Translations under genes and position numbers: made by a program
Assembly (NCBI GenBank): GCA_037139415.1
Contig: JBAXGN010000007.1
Location: 1-64,000 of the forward strand
Reading direction: 5' to 3'
Length of the DNA stretch: 64,000 nt
Source: Verrucomicrobiota bacterium
Lineage (GTDB): Bacteria > Verrucomicrobiota > Verrucomicrobiia > Limisphaerales > Fontisphaeraceae
The notes under the pieces: generated by a model
What the model saw: the letters and a program-made list of their open reading frames with translations, nothing else
What the model was told of the DNA's origin: nothing
The model's database searches: none
Shown here: positions 1-7,579 of the stretch, piece after piece
How positions within the stretch are numbered: the stretch's first letter is position 1
Layout: the number at the start of each line of letters is the position of its first letter

Positions 1-1793
1 GAAATTGACAGAGCACGGCGAAAAAGGCAACTTTTATTTGCGGATAAGCACTTAGCCCACCAGACCGAGTTTTTCGCATTCCACCTTACCAACGTGCCTA
101 TGCGTGGGAAACGACAAAGGATCGAAAGCAGGTCTGCCAATTCCTCGATGACCTGAAGGAGCACCCGCAAGCAGGAGGTGAGCGAAAAAGCTATTTTCTC
201 GGGCATTTTCTATTCGAGCGGGAACAAACTGAAGGAAACGAATACTTTGTCATTGATGGCCAGCAGCGCTTGACGACAGTGGTTATCTTTTTTCACTGCC
301 TATCCATCGAATTGGCCATTCGTAAGCAGGCAGGCGAAGACTTGCCAATAGCCATAGGTGGGGAGGTAGAATCCGACTCATTACGGCAGACATACGTGAT
401 GGACGCGAACCAACGTCGGAAATTACAGACGGTGGACTACGATGACGATTTGATGAGGTCATTCATTCTGCACGGCACCTCTCACACACAGCCTAAAACC
501 CACTCTGGCTTGCGACTTAAAGAGGCCATGGAGTACATGGCGAAACGGATGCATGAGGAAAAATCCACAGCCGAGTTGATACGCTGGATGGAACTGGTTA
601 ATAGTGCAGTGGTGACAACTTTCGAGGTGCGCAGCAAGGAGCAAGCAACGCAAATATTTGCGTTCCAGAATGATCGTGGCAAGGATTTAACCAACTTGGA
701 AAAACTAAAAGCTTATCTGATGCATGTCGTCTATGTCCACAGCCCATTGACTATCCAGAAAGAGTCTATAAGAGACTTGGAAAGAAAATTTTCGGACATC
801 TACCGGTTGACTGAAGAGATTAATTCGCTTAAGGAAGATCAAGTACTTGCGCACCATCTGATCGCTTTCCTGCCTGGGGGGGAAAACCCGGTGAACGTGC
901 TGAAAAAGGAACTAAAATCAAAGGATGTTGGGCTGAAAAGGGTAGAGTGGATACGCATTTTTTGTACCAACTTGGTCCAATCCTTTCAAAGCGTGACGAA
1001 GATCGAAACCCTTAAGGATGGGGGCACCCACCATGAGCGACTTATTGGTGATGTGCTGTACTTAAATGCGCCTGCTTCTTGGCCGCTGTTGCTGAAGCTG
1101 ATGCATTTCCACGAGCATGAGCTGTCACGACTGATGCCGCTGTTGCGCCTAGTGGAAATCACACTCTTCAAACTTCAGTTTATGAAAGGCAAGTCCACCA
1201 ACAAGCTTCCGAATATCGCCAACCAATATCAGTCAGCAAATCTGGCGGCGCTCGAACAGGAGCTAAAAAACGTATCTCAGCGTGGATTCCAGCACTATTG
1301 GGATTTCAACGGTGAGTTCCGACGCTTTCTCGAAGGCTCCGACCATTACGACAATAAAATAAAATATTTGCTTTGGAAGTATGAGAATAAGCGTCGAGCA
1401 GAGAACCGTGATCCACACCTCTCTTTGCGGCAGTATGAAAATGACGTTCCAGGCCAAAGCCTTGATGCTTCAATTGACCACGTCATGCCGCAAAACCCAG
1501 AGGGACGCGTGCATTCAGAGGCATTTAAAAAGGACTATATTCACAATCTTGGTAATCTCGTTTTGATGACCAAAGGACGCAATTCGAGCCTACGGAACAA
1601 AATGCCAATTGAAAAGGCTGCCGACCTTAGAGCGACAACTTATATTTCTCAGCAAGACGTTGCAAACACGATTCTCGATCAAAAGGCCTGGGGTGAGAAT
1701 GAAATCTCCTCACGGAAGCGGCTGATTGTTGATTTTGCGTTACAATATTGGCAGGTGAGCTCCGAAGCTCCTGCACAGACGACGCAACCATGA
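1..1793 (+). CDS. GmrSD-like DUF262/DUF1524 restriction protein, 5' partial, apparent frameshift
   Basis: The reading frame carries the two DUF262 hallmarks, RIPPYQRAYAWE (about nt 75-110) and FVIDGQQRLTT (about nt 246-278). Near the C terminus it has a DUF1524-type HNH segment, DHVMPQ (about nt 1474-1492) followed by HNLGNLVLM. DUF262 plus DUF1524 is the architecture of GmrSD type IV restriction enzymes, which use NTP to cleave modified DNA such as glucosylated phage DNA. That function is assigned here by family only. Frame 3 is open only from nt 48. The expected N-terminal part (RQLLFADKHLAHQTEFF) lies in frame 1 and runs off the left edge. One extra T in the T-run at nt 70-74 would join the frames as TEFFRIPPYQR. 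So this is either an assembly indel or a broken gene. The stop is TGA at 1791. Base composition looks AT-richer than the genes after 4.7 kb, which suggests transfer. Confidence 0.85.
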
Positions 1794-1891
1794 GCCCCAC
1801 AGGCAAAAAAGAACCCGAAATATGGAATTGAGTTCTTGCAATGTTCCGTGAAGTTCCGACTAAGCCATTCAAATAACAACAATATCAAACT

Positions 1892-2140
1892 ATGAACTAC
1901 TACTGTAAATACTGTGGCTCCAAAGCCTCCAGCATCAATAGCTTAACCGTTAATACCTGTCCACGCCATCCAAGTGAACCCAACAGGGGTAAGCACGTTT
2001 TATATGAGGGCGATGAAAAAGCCAAATATGAGTGCAAATATTGCGGCACCAGCGCGTCCAGTATTTTGAGCCTAACCGTTAACAACTGCTCGCGCCACCC
2101 GCTTGGCGCAAATAAAGGCAAGCACGAGCCAGCAATGTAA
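1892..2140 (+). CDS. Small protein with two tandem zinc-binding modules
   Basis: An 82-residue protein made almost entirely of two copies of a roughly 38-residue module: Y-x-C-K-Y-C-G, then A-S-S-I-x-S-L-T-V-N, then C-x-R-H-P, then N-x-G-K-H. Each copy supplies two CxxC cysteines plus a later Cys and His, consistent with one zinc ion per module. Similar short Cys/His modules occur in small hypothetical proteins of many bacteria, but I know of no assigned function. It lies about 100 bp after the DUF262 gene, and its stop is separated by one base from the ATG of the GIY-YIG gene. A shared transcript and a partner role (DNA or RNA binding) are inferred. Confidence 0.7.
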   Translation: MNYYCKYCGSKASSINSLTVNTCPRHPSEPNRGKHVLYEGDEKAKYECKYCGTSASSILSLTVNNCSRHPLGANKGKHEPAM

Positions 2141-2141
2141 C

Positions 2142-2963
2142 ATGAGTACACCAATCAAACTGACAGACATTTTTCAGATTCCTGAACCGACCCAGTATAA
2201 GCTACATCTTGCCTGCGCCAATCAGGAAGGCACACATCCATTGAACGAATATGTAGCCGACCGGGCGAATTGGATTGCGTGGAACGAGTGGCGGGGCGAC
2301 AAAAATGATTGGACGCGCCGGTATATCTTCTCGTTCATGGAATTTTATCCGATCCGTGACGCTTATCTTTTTGGTGGTGTTTTTGAGGTCAAGGAACGGC
2401 TGCCAGATCGCTACGTCATCTCAGAAATCGAAGCTTATAAAAAGTGGGAAGGGCGGTTAATCTGCCGGTTTTTCCGCTATCAAGGTCTGCGCGGCAGAGC
2501 GTTTTATTTGGAGGGATTACTTGATTCATTTGAAGTGCTCCAGCTCCTTCCGGAAAGATACGATGGAGAGCGGTTTTGTGGGTACGAATCCATCAACCAT
2601 TCATTTTCTACACTGCGTCCCATTCTTTTCCGTGAGAACCAGGATTGGAAAGCAGCCCTGATGGCTGTCAAAGGTGTATATCTGATTATGGATACGACCA
2701 ATGGCAAAACCTATGTGGGTTCCGCCTACGGTGATGCCGGTATTTGGTCAAGGTTATGCGGTTACGTTAGTACAGGGCACGGGTGGAACGATGAGCTTGT
2801 TCGGACGATTAACGAAAAAGGAATTCCCTACGCGCTGGCCAATTTCAAATTTTCCATTCTTGAGGTCTTCGCCTTCAATGCGTCCGACGAAGTCATCCTT
2901 GAGAGAGAAGCTCATTGGAAGAATGTGATGCTTTCACGGCAGTTCGGATATAATAAGAACTAA
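2142..2963 (+). CDS. GIY-YIG nuclease-domain protein
   Basis: 273 residues from ATG 2142; an in-frame upstream extension to 2103 would overlap the zinc-module gene and is less likely. The C-terminal third is a GIY-YIG domain: KGVYLIMDTTNGKTYVGSA (about residues 180-200), an Arg in the following helix (W-S-R-L), then the Glu of the REAHWK segment and a closing GYN motif. The first 170 residues are rich in Trp, Tyr and Arg and match no family I can name. Bacterial proteins with a C-terminal GIY-YIG domain behind an unknown N-terminal domain are often linked to restriction or mobile DNA. Its position right after a GmrSD-like gene supports a DNA-processing or defence role (inference). Confidence 0.75.
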   Translation: MSTPIKLTDIFQIPEPTQYKLHLACANQEGTHPLNEYVADRANWIAWNEWRGDKNDWTRRYIFSFMEFYPIRDAYLFGGVFEVKERLPDRYVISEIEAYKKWEGRLICRFFRYQGLRGRAFYLEGLLDSFEVLQLLPERYDGERFCGYESINHSFSTLRPILFRENQDWKAALMAVKGVYLIMDTTNGKTYVGSAYGDAGIWSRLCGYVSTGHGWNDELVRTINEKGIPYALANFKFSILEVFAFNASDEVILEREAHWKNVMLSRQFGYNKN

Positions 2964-2978
2964 CTCTACGACACGGCC

Positions 2979-3089
2979 ATGAGTAACAGGGCACATGACG
3001 ACAATGAAGAAATCAAATTAGAACCTGGCTCCATAGATGGGTTTATCAAGGCCGCCAGGGAAGTTTTTGTCGTGCCAGTGGGAGAGTGA
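2979..3089 (+). CDS. Possible 36-residue ORF, perhaps the 5' remnant of a lost gene
   Basis: ATG at 2979, 16 bp after the GIY-YIG stop, opens a 36-codon frame starting MSNRAHDDNEEIKLEPGS. It is hydrophilic and reads like a normal protein N terminus, then stops where the repeat mosaic begins. No clear Shine-Dalgarno sequence is seen. It may be the third or fourth cassette gene cut short by repeat-mediated rearrangement, or simply a chance frame. Confidence 0.3.
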   Translation: MSNRAHDDNEEIKLEPGSIDGFIKAAREVFVVPVGE

Positions 3090-3119
3090 AAACAGCAACA
3101 AAATGGGAAGCCGATCATG

Positions 3120-3290
3120 CAGAAAAATGGGAACCCAATTGCTTTTGCAGAAAATTGTCACGGAACGCAACCGGCGTCTGGATGATGGATTTCAGGTCGC
3201 AAATGCATTTCGCGTTTTTCGCATGTTTAGCGGTTTAATTCCCCACCCCGTTCCAAGTCCTGACTCCGACTTCTATTTTTCTGCAAAATT
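3120..3290 (+). repeat. Dispersed block, copy 1 of a local direct pair
   Basis: The segment from 3120 matches 3988 onward at a constant offset of 868 bp through at least 3242. It shares the phrases CAACCGGCGTCTGGATGATG and TCGCATGTTTAGCGGTTTAA. Divergence rises toward the right end, where both copies still contain TTTCTGCAAAATTT. No coding sense is apparent. The two copies bracket the 9-bp array. Confidence 0.85.
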
Positions 3291-3590
3291 TTGAGTTTTC
3301 ATTCCGCATTCCGCATTCCGAAATCCGCATTGAATTGTTTTCCTCCCGGCGGCAACCACCTTGCTGAAATCCCTGCTACGCTCGCCTCCATGAATGACAT
3401 GAGTATTGTCTGCCCGCTGATCACGCGAACTCGCGCGAATCACTCTCATTTCCCCATGCGTCCCATCGGTACCTGCCCGTTTGCGGTCTTTTGCGGATTC
3501 CAACTCCTGACTCCCAGCTTCTATCTTCTGGCTGTAATTTTTTTGTCAGTAAATTATTCTGCGAAAGGTTTCGCCCTTCGGACTTACTCA

Positions 3591-3680
3591 TCCTGTCCAT
3601 CCTGTCCATCCTGTTCATCCTGTCCATCCTGTTCATCCTGTCCATCCTGTTCATCCTGTCCATCCTGTTCATCCTGTCTT
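3591..3680. repeat. 9-bp tandem array TCCTGTYCA, nine full units
   Basis: Nine full units of TCCTGTCCA or TCCTGTTCA run from 3591 to 3671, followed by TCCTGTCTT. After the first unit the C and T forms alternate strictly, giving an 18-bp higher-order period. The unit length keeps frame, so the reverse strand encodes a Met-Asn-Arg-Met-Asp-Arg run, which I regard as an artefact. A short relative ending in the same TCCTGTCTT lies on the opposite strand at 39145-39177. Confidence 0.95.
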
Positions 3681-3987
3681 CATCATTTTACCATGTCCGA
3701 TTTCCCATCCGTGGCATCCGTGCAATCCGTGGTCAAAGAATTGTGTGGAAAAATTCTTTTCATCACAAAAACATCACAGTTTGTGATGAAAAACCTGCGC
3801 ATCACAATTTTTTCACAATTCCGGCTTCGGATTTCGGCCCCTTCGGATTTATCATGGCGTCCTAGTTTTATCCTAGTTTTGGATCGGGATAACCAGTCAG
3901 CCATCCCATTGTTCCCATAGGTCCCATTTGGCAAAAAGATAAGCTGGCATAAAAATGGAAAACCGATTTTGCAGAAAAACAGACCGA

Positions 3988-4190
3988 CAGAAAAATGAGA
4001 ACCCAATTGCTTTTGCAGAAAATTTTTACAAAACGCAACCGGCGTCTGGATGATGGATTTCAGGTCGCAAATACATTTCGCGTTTTTCGCATGTTTAGCG
4101 GTTTAATTCCCTATCCCGTTCTAACTCTTGACTTTGATTTTCTGACAGTGATTTTTATGCCCATCTATGTTTCTGCAAAATTTGGAGTCC
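3988..4190 (+). repeat. Dispersed block, copy 2 of a local direct pair
   Basis: Direct copy of 3120-3290, best conserved over 3988-4110. Substitutions outnumber indels in the core, as expected for a duplicated non-coding unit that has drifted. Just upstream (3929-3957) is a 29-bp stretch shared exactly with the 38.9-kb mosaic. Confidence 0.85.
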
Positions 4191-4374
4191 TGCGGTAATC
4201 CCAAAGCTACACCAATCTCCCCAAAACACACAGCGTCACATCGCTCACATTGGTGAAATTTTGGTGCAGTTTTTCAGAAGGGACTCGCCATATTTTATTT
4301 GTTCAAAGCTGGTTTTTTGATTTGCTTTTGCGCGGGCGCGGTTATCTTTTCCCGCAGCGAGACGAGAAAAAACT

Positions 4375-4680
4375 ATGCTGATGCATTTCCCAGTTGGCGG
4401 ATTAACTGCCGCGTTGCTGGTCATCCTCCAGACGCAGCTTATTGCTGCCGATCAGGACTTGCGGTCGCGCAGGCCCGCTCACGAGGGTGGCGGCGCGGAT
4501 GCAATAAAAGGGAAGGGGTTACGGATTATGCGGGCATCAGCGCTGCCCTGCGGGAGATTCATTTCCACGGTGATGCCATCATCGAACTGGCCCACGAGCG
4601 GGATTTCAAACCCACCCGTCCGTCCCCTGCGGGAGAGTCTGAAGATCAGCCGCGAGTTTGTGCGCAACACCTTATGCGAT
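4375..4680 (+). pseudogene. Chimeric remnant: LamG-protein head joined to TIM-barrel tail
   Basis: The first part (4375 to about 4500) encodes a signal peptide and IAADQDLRSRRPAHEGGGA, which parallels LAADPELLLRWPAHEGTGA at the start of the gene at 9976. From 4524 to about 4672 the DNA is a close copy of 8338-8484, the 3' end of the TIM-barrel gene at 7576 (YAGISAALREIHF, IIELAHERDFKP). The two parts are in different frames, and a 4-bp insertion in the run of CCGTCC near 4616-4622 breaks the tail again. It looks like what is left of a second copy of the downstream operon after its middle was deleted. Confidence 0.8.
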
Positions 4681-4703
4681 GCTTTAACATGCAAAACCAA
4701 GTC

Positions 4704-6011
4704 ATGAACCTAACCATCAACCGAATCATGGTGAGTACACTGGCGGTTATTTCACAGGCTGCCGTCGCTGCCGTACCCCAACAAGCAATGCCCTTCCCCT
4801 ATGAACAACGCGTTGCGACTGTCACCGGCATCAACGACTGTGTCGCTTTCTGGGACTTCGTAAAACGCGAACCGGATGGCGCACATCGCTTCCTTGCCCA
4901 TGTGCCAAAAGGCGCAACCAACGACTACGCTCTCGATGCCGCAAATTACGTCAAGGATCTCTGGGGTGAGGGCGACGAAGCCACTTACGCGGACTTCCCG
5001 CTGCTCGGGCGCGGGCCATTCGGACAGGCCATCCGCATCCGCAAAGAGAAGGCCACCACCTTCCGGCCATATCTATTTGTGCCACGCTCCCGACTTCACG
5101 ATTCGCCGCTCGATATCAAGGGACCTGGCAAGTCTGTGACCGTCGTCGTTTGGGCCATCCGGGAGAGCGGTAATCACGCGCTCGCCGGCATCTGGCATGA
5201 GGGCACCGATTTGAAGCAACAGGAGACCGCAAGCATCCAAAAGGTCGAACGCGGACAACGGCAATACGCACTCTTTGCCGGACTGAACAAGGAAGGCTCC
5301 GCCTGCGGTCACGTCTCCGAAAACGGTGCCAGCTCCTTCCTGAATAAATATGCCCTCCACAAATGCAACTCTGCCGACGTCTCCCCCGTCGTGCCGGCGG
5401 ATTCGCCCGCAGAGATACTCGATACCGCATGGCAGTGCTTTGCCATGACCTTTGATCACGAGCGCCACGAGATCACTGGTTGGCTGAACGGCCATTCAGG
5501 CGAGCGCTGGCTGGAGAACCCGAAGAGCGACAAACTGATCTCCTATGCTTACAACGCCTGGTTGCAGGGGTACCTGCATCGTGAACCCGGCGCGCCGGCA
5601 GGCAAGGACCCGAACTTTCCCAAAGACCAGTTCTACAACCCGCCGGAGGAAACTCCGGTTTTGGTAAAGGTCCTCAGTGAAACTGCGGACCAGCAGGTAG
5701 AATTGCGGGAATACCGTTACACAAAAGTGAAGGTGACACTGCGCAAAGAAACGAATGGCCAGTTTACGATTGCCGCGCGGGATCTTGTGGCCCTGAGCCT
5801 GAATCCCTGGTGGTATCCGCACGGCATTTACATGCCGAAGGACGCAACCAGCGGAGGCCCGTTCACCATTGGGCGCGTCATCCACAGCTCTCGCAGCGTC
5901 GGCTTCACCGGCTGGATCGGCGGTGTCGCCGTGTTTAATCGGGCACTGAACGCAGGTGAACTCAAGCGTTTGTCGGATGTGCGGCAATGGAAACCAATCC
6001 CGCAAAACTGA
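4704..6011 (+). CDS. Secreted LamG-like (concanavalin-fold) protein
   Basis: 435 residues from ATG 4704 (MNLTINRIMVSTLAVISQAA), chosen because it gives a Sec signal peptide with Ala-rich cleavage region. The frame stays open far upstream, but only through the chimeric pseudogene. The C-terminal part holds a typical LamG/laminin-G-like closing motif, GFTGWIGGVAVFNRALNAGEL. The middle includes HEITGWLNGHSGERW, the usual mention of an optional strand in this fold. LamG domains bind carbohydrate or protein. No catalytic residues can be assigned. The stop is 5 bp before the ATG of the next gene, so it probably heads the operon at 4704-13110. Confidence 0.65.
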   Translation: MNLTINRIMVSTLAVISQAAVAAVPQQAMPFPYEQRVATVTGINDCVAFWDFVKREPDGAHRFLAHVPKGATNDYALDAANYVKDLWGEGDEATYADFPLLGRGPFGQAIRIRKEKATTFRPYLFVPRSRLHDSPLDIKGPGKSVTVVVWAIRESGNHALAGIWHEGTDLKQQETASIQKVERGQRQYALFAGLNKEGSACGHVSENGASSFLNKYALHKCNSADVSPVVPADSPAEILDTAWQCFAMTFDHERHEITGWLNGHSGERWLENPKSDKLISYAYNAWLQGYLHREPGAPAGKDPNFPKDQFYNPPEETPVLVKVLSETADQQVELREYRYTKVKVTLRKETNGQFTIAARDLVALSLNPWWYPHGIYMPKDATSGGPFTIGRVIHSSRSVGFTGWIGGVAVFNRALNAGELKRLSDVRQWKPIPQN

Positions 6012-6016
6012 TAACG

Positions 6017-7579
6017 ATGAATCTCGTTTTCAAACACATCCTCGCAGGCATGCTGCTGGCATGGGTGGGTAGTCATTGGGTCGCAGGTGCGGACCCAAAA
6101 GCAGTTGAACGGCGTTGTGAACTGGCGGTCATCGGCGGTGGCAGCGGTGGTTTCGGCGCCGCCCTGGCTGCCGCCCGTGCTGGGGTAGATGTGGTGCTGG
6201 TGGAGCGCGGTGATTGTCTGGGCGGCAACTCCGTGCGTGGCGGGGTGAACGGTTGGGAACCCGGTGCCGGTGGCACCGGGTTTCCGTTTGAATTGTACCG
6301 CCGTCTCAAAGCCCAAACCAATGCCATCGGCATCTATTCCTTTGGCCGACACCTGAGCACCTTTGATCCAAACCGGGAACCATACCGGTTTCCAGGTGGC
6401 GAAAACCTCATTGATCCATCCCGCCACTACCTGGATACCTTGGTGCGGGCGGCGGGCCGCAATCTGTCTGCCGCTCAAGCCAAAACCTTTAGACAAGAAC
6501 GCTTGCATGGCCTGCCTTTCGACCCGGATGCCATGGCCAACACCATGCTCGCCATGCTCCGCGAAACCGGCAAATGCCGGGTTTTGCTCAATACCACTTT
6601 TCTCAGCGCGAAGGCCCAGGATGGAATAATCAAATCCGTGCGTTTATCCAATGGCGACACCCTCGTAGCCGATTATTTTGTGGACGCCACAGGCGACGGC
6701 AATGTCTGCCTGGCGGTCGGCTGCGAATCCATGTCTGGGCAGGAAGCCCGTGATCAGTTCAACGAACCGGATGCACCACCCAACGCTAGTGCGCGCGTCA
6801 ACGGAGTTACCCTCATCTACCGCGTATCCCCAACCAATGTCCCGGCAATTGAATCATTGCCCACCAGCGTCCTCACCAATTGTTGGTGGGCCAAAACCTT
6901 TCCGGTTGCGGTGTTCACGCACTATCCCAATGGGGATCTGAACGTCAACATGCTGCCGACCATGGACGGACTCGAATTCATAAAGCTGGGCTACCGTGAC
7001 GCCATGGAGGAGTGCCGCAAGCGCACGCTGGCCCACTGGTATAACCTGCAAACCCGTTACGCCGAATTCCGTGGCTACCATTTGGTGTGGACCGCCCCGG
7101 CTCTGGGCATCCGTGAATCCCGACGCGTCGTGGGTGAGTATGTCCTGACCGAGCACGATTTATTGGCCGGCATTAGCGGCCAAAAACACCCGGATATTAT
7201 CTGCCTGGCCGACCATGCCATGGACACGCACGGCAGCCATTCCCGCAGCACCGGGGAACTGACCGAACCGTATGGCGTGCCATACCGCTGTATCATCCCC
7301 AAGGGCCAACGCAATCTGCTGATTGCCTGCCGCGCGGCCAGTTTTAGTTCGCTCGCCGCATCGAGCTGCCGGTTGTCGCGCACCATGATGCAACTGGGAC
7401 AAGCCGCAGGAACCGCCGTGGCGGTGGCCAGGGAGCTGAAGGTGGATTTGCCGGACGTGCCTCCGGAACGGCTGCGGACGGCATTACGCCAACAGCACGT
7501 TCAACTGGAGCATCCGATGCCGGATGAACTGCGCAGGTATTTAACCAACGATGATGGATTCCAAGTTTTTTCCCCATGA
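6017..7579 (+). CDS. Exported FAD-dependent oxidoreductase (FAD_oxidored family)
   Basis: 520 residues from ATG 6017, 5 bp after the previous stop; a start at 5987 would add ten residues ahead of the signal peptide. Residues 1-29 form a Sec-type signal with no twin arginine. An ADP-binding Rossmann motif follows (LAVIGGGSGGFGAALAAARAG, with VVLVERGDCLGG). VDATGDGNVCLAVG marks the second FAD segment, and IRESRRVVGEY plus a C-terminal LIACRAASFSSLAASS region are typical of this family. The substrate is unknown; sugars or sugar derivatives are likely from context. Export of a flavoprotein by Sec is unusual because FAD is normally loaded in the cytoplasm. It overlaps the next gene by ATGA. Confidence 0.8.
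   Translation: MNLVFKHILAGMLLAWVGSHWVAGADPKAVERRCELAVIGGGSGGFGAALAAARAGVDVVLVERGDCLGGNSVRGGVNGWEPGAGGTGFPFELYRRLKAQTNAIGIYSFGRHLSTFDPNREPYRFPGGENLIDPSRHYLDTLVRAAGRNLSAAQAKTFRQERLHGLPFDPDAMANTMLAMLRETGKCRVLLNTTFLSAKAQDGIIKSVRLSNGDTLVADYFVDATGDGNVCLAVGCESMSGQEARDQFNEPDAPPNASARVNGVTLIYRVSPTNVPAIESLPTSVLTNCWWAKTFPVAVFTHYPNGDLNVNMLPTMDGLEFIKLGYRDAMEECRKRTLAHWYNLQTRYAEFRGYHLVWTAPALGIRESRRVVGEYVLTEHDLLAGISGQKHPDIICLADHAMDTHGSHSRSTGELTEPYGVPYRCIIPKGQRNLLIACRAASFSSLAASSCRLSRTMMQLGQAAGTAVAVARELKVDLPDVPPERLRTALRQQHVQLEHPMPDELRRYLTNDDGFQVFSP

Larger units (their letters stand above)
2964..4300. repeat. Gene-poor mosaic of short tandem repeats and a duplicated block
   Basis: No convincing gene lies here apart from the 36-codon frame. 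The DNA is a patchwork of short tandem units. These include heptamers at 3301-3328 (ATTCCGC, ATTCCGC, ATTCCGA, AATCCGC), nonamers at 3706-3732 (CATCCGTGG and variants) and at 3904-3930 (TCCCATTGT, TCCCATAGG, TCCCATTTG), and the long 9-bp array at 3591-3671. CATCACAA-type units recur about every 11 bp near 3763-3790. A 29-bp stretch at 3929-3957 recurs exactly at 38955-38983. Long frames through this DNA are Cys/Ser- or Met/Asn/Arg-rich artefacts of the repeats. Confidence 0.75.

Noticed and set aside
3591-3680. CRISPR array
   Set aside because: The units are only 9 bp and contiguous, with no spacers and no cas genes nearby.
3291-3920. Long frame rich in Cys and Ser through the 9-bp array
   Set aside because: It is created by the repeats (alternating TCC/TGT/TCA codons), has no other protein-like part, and ends in the next mosaic.
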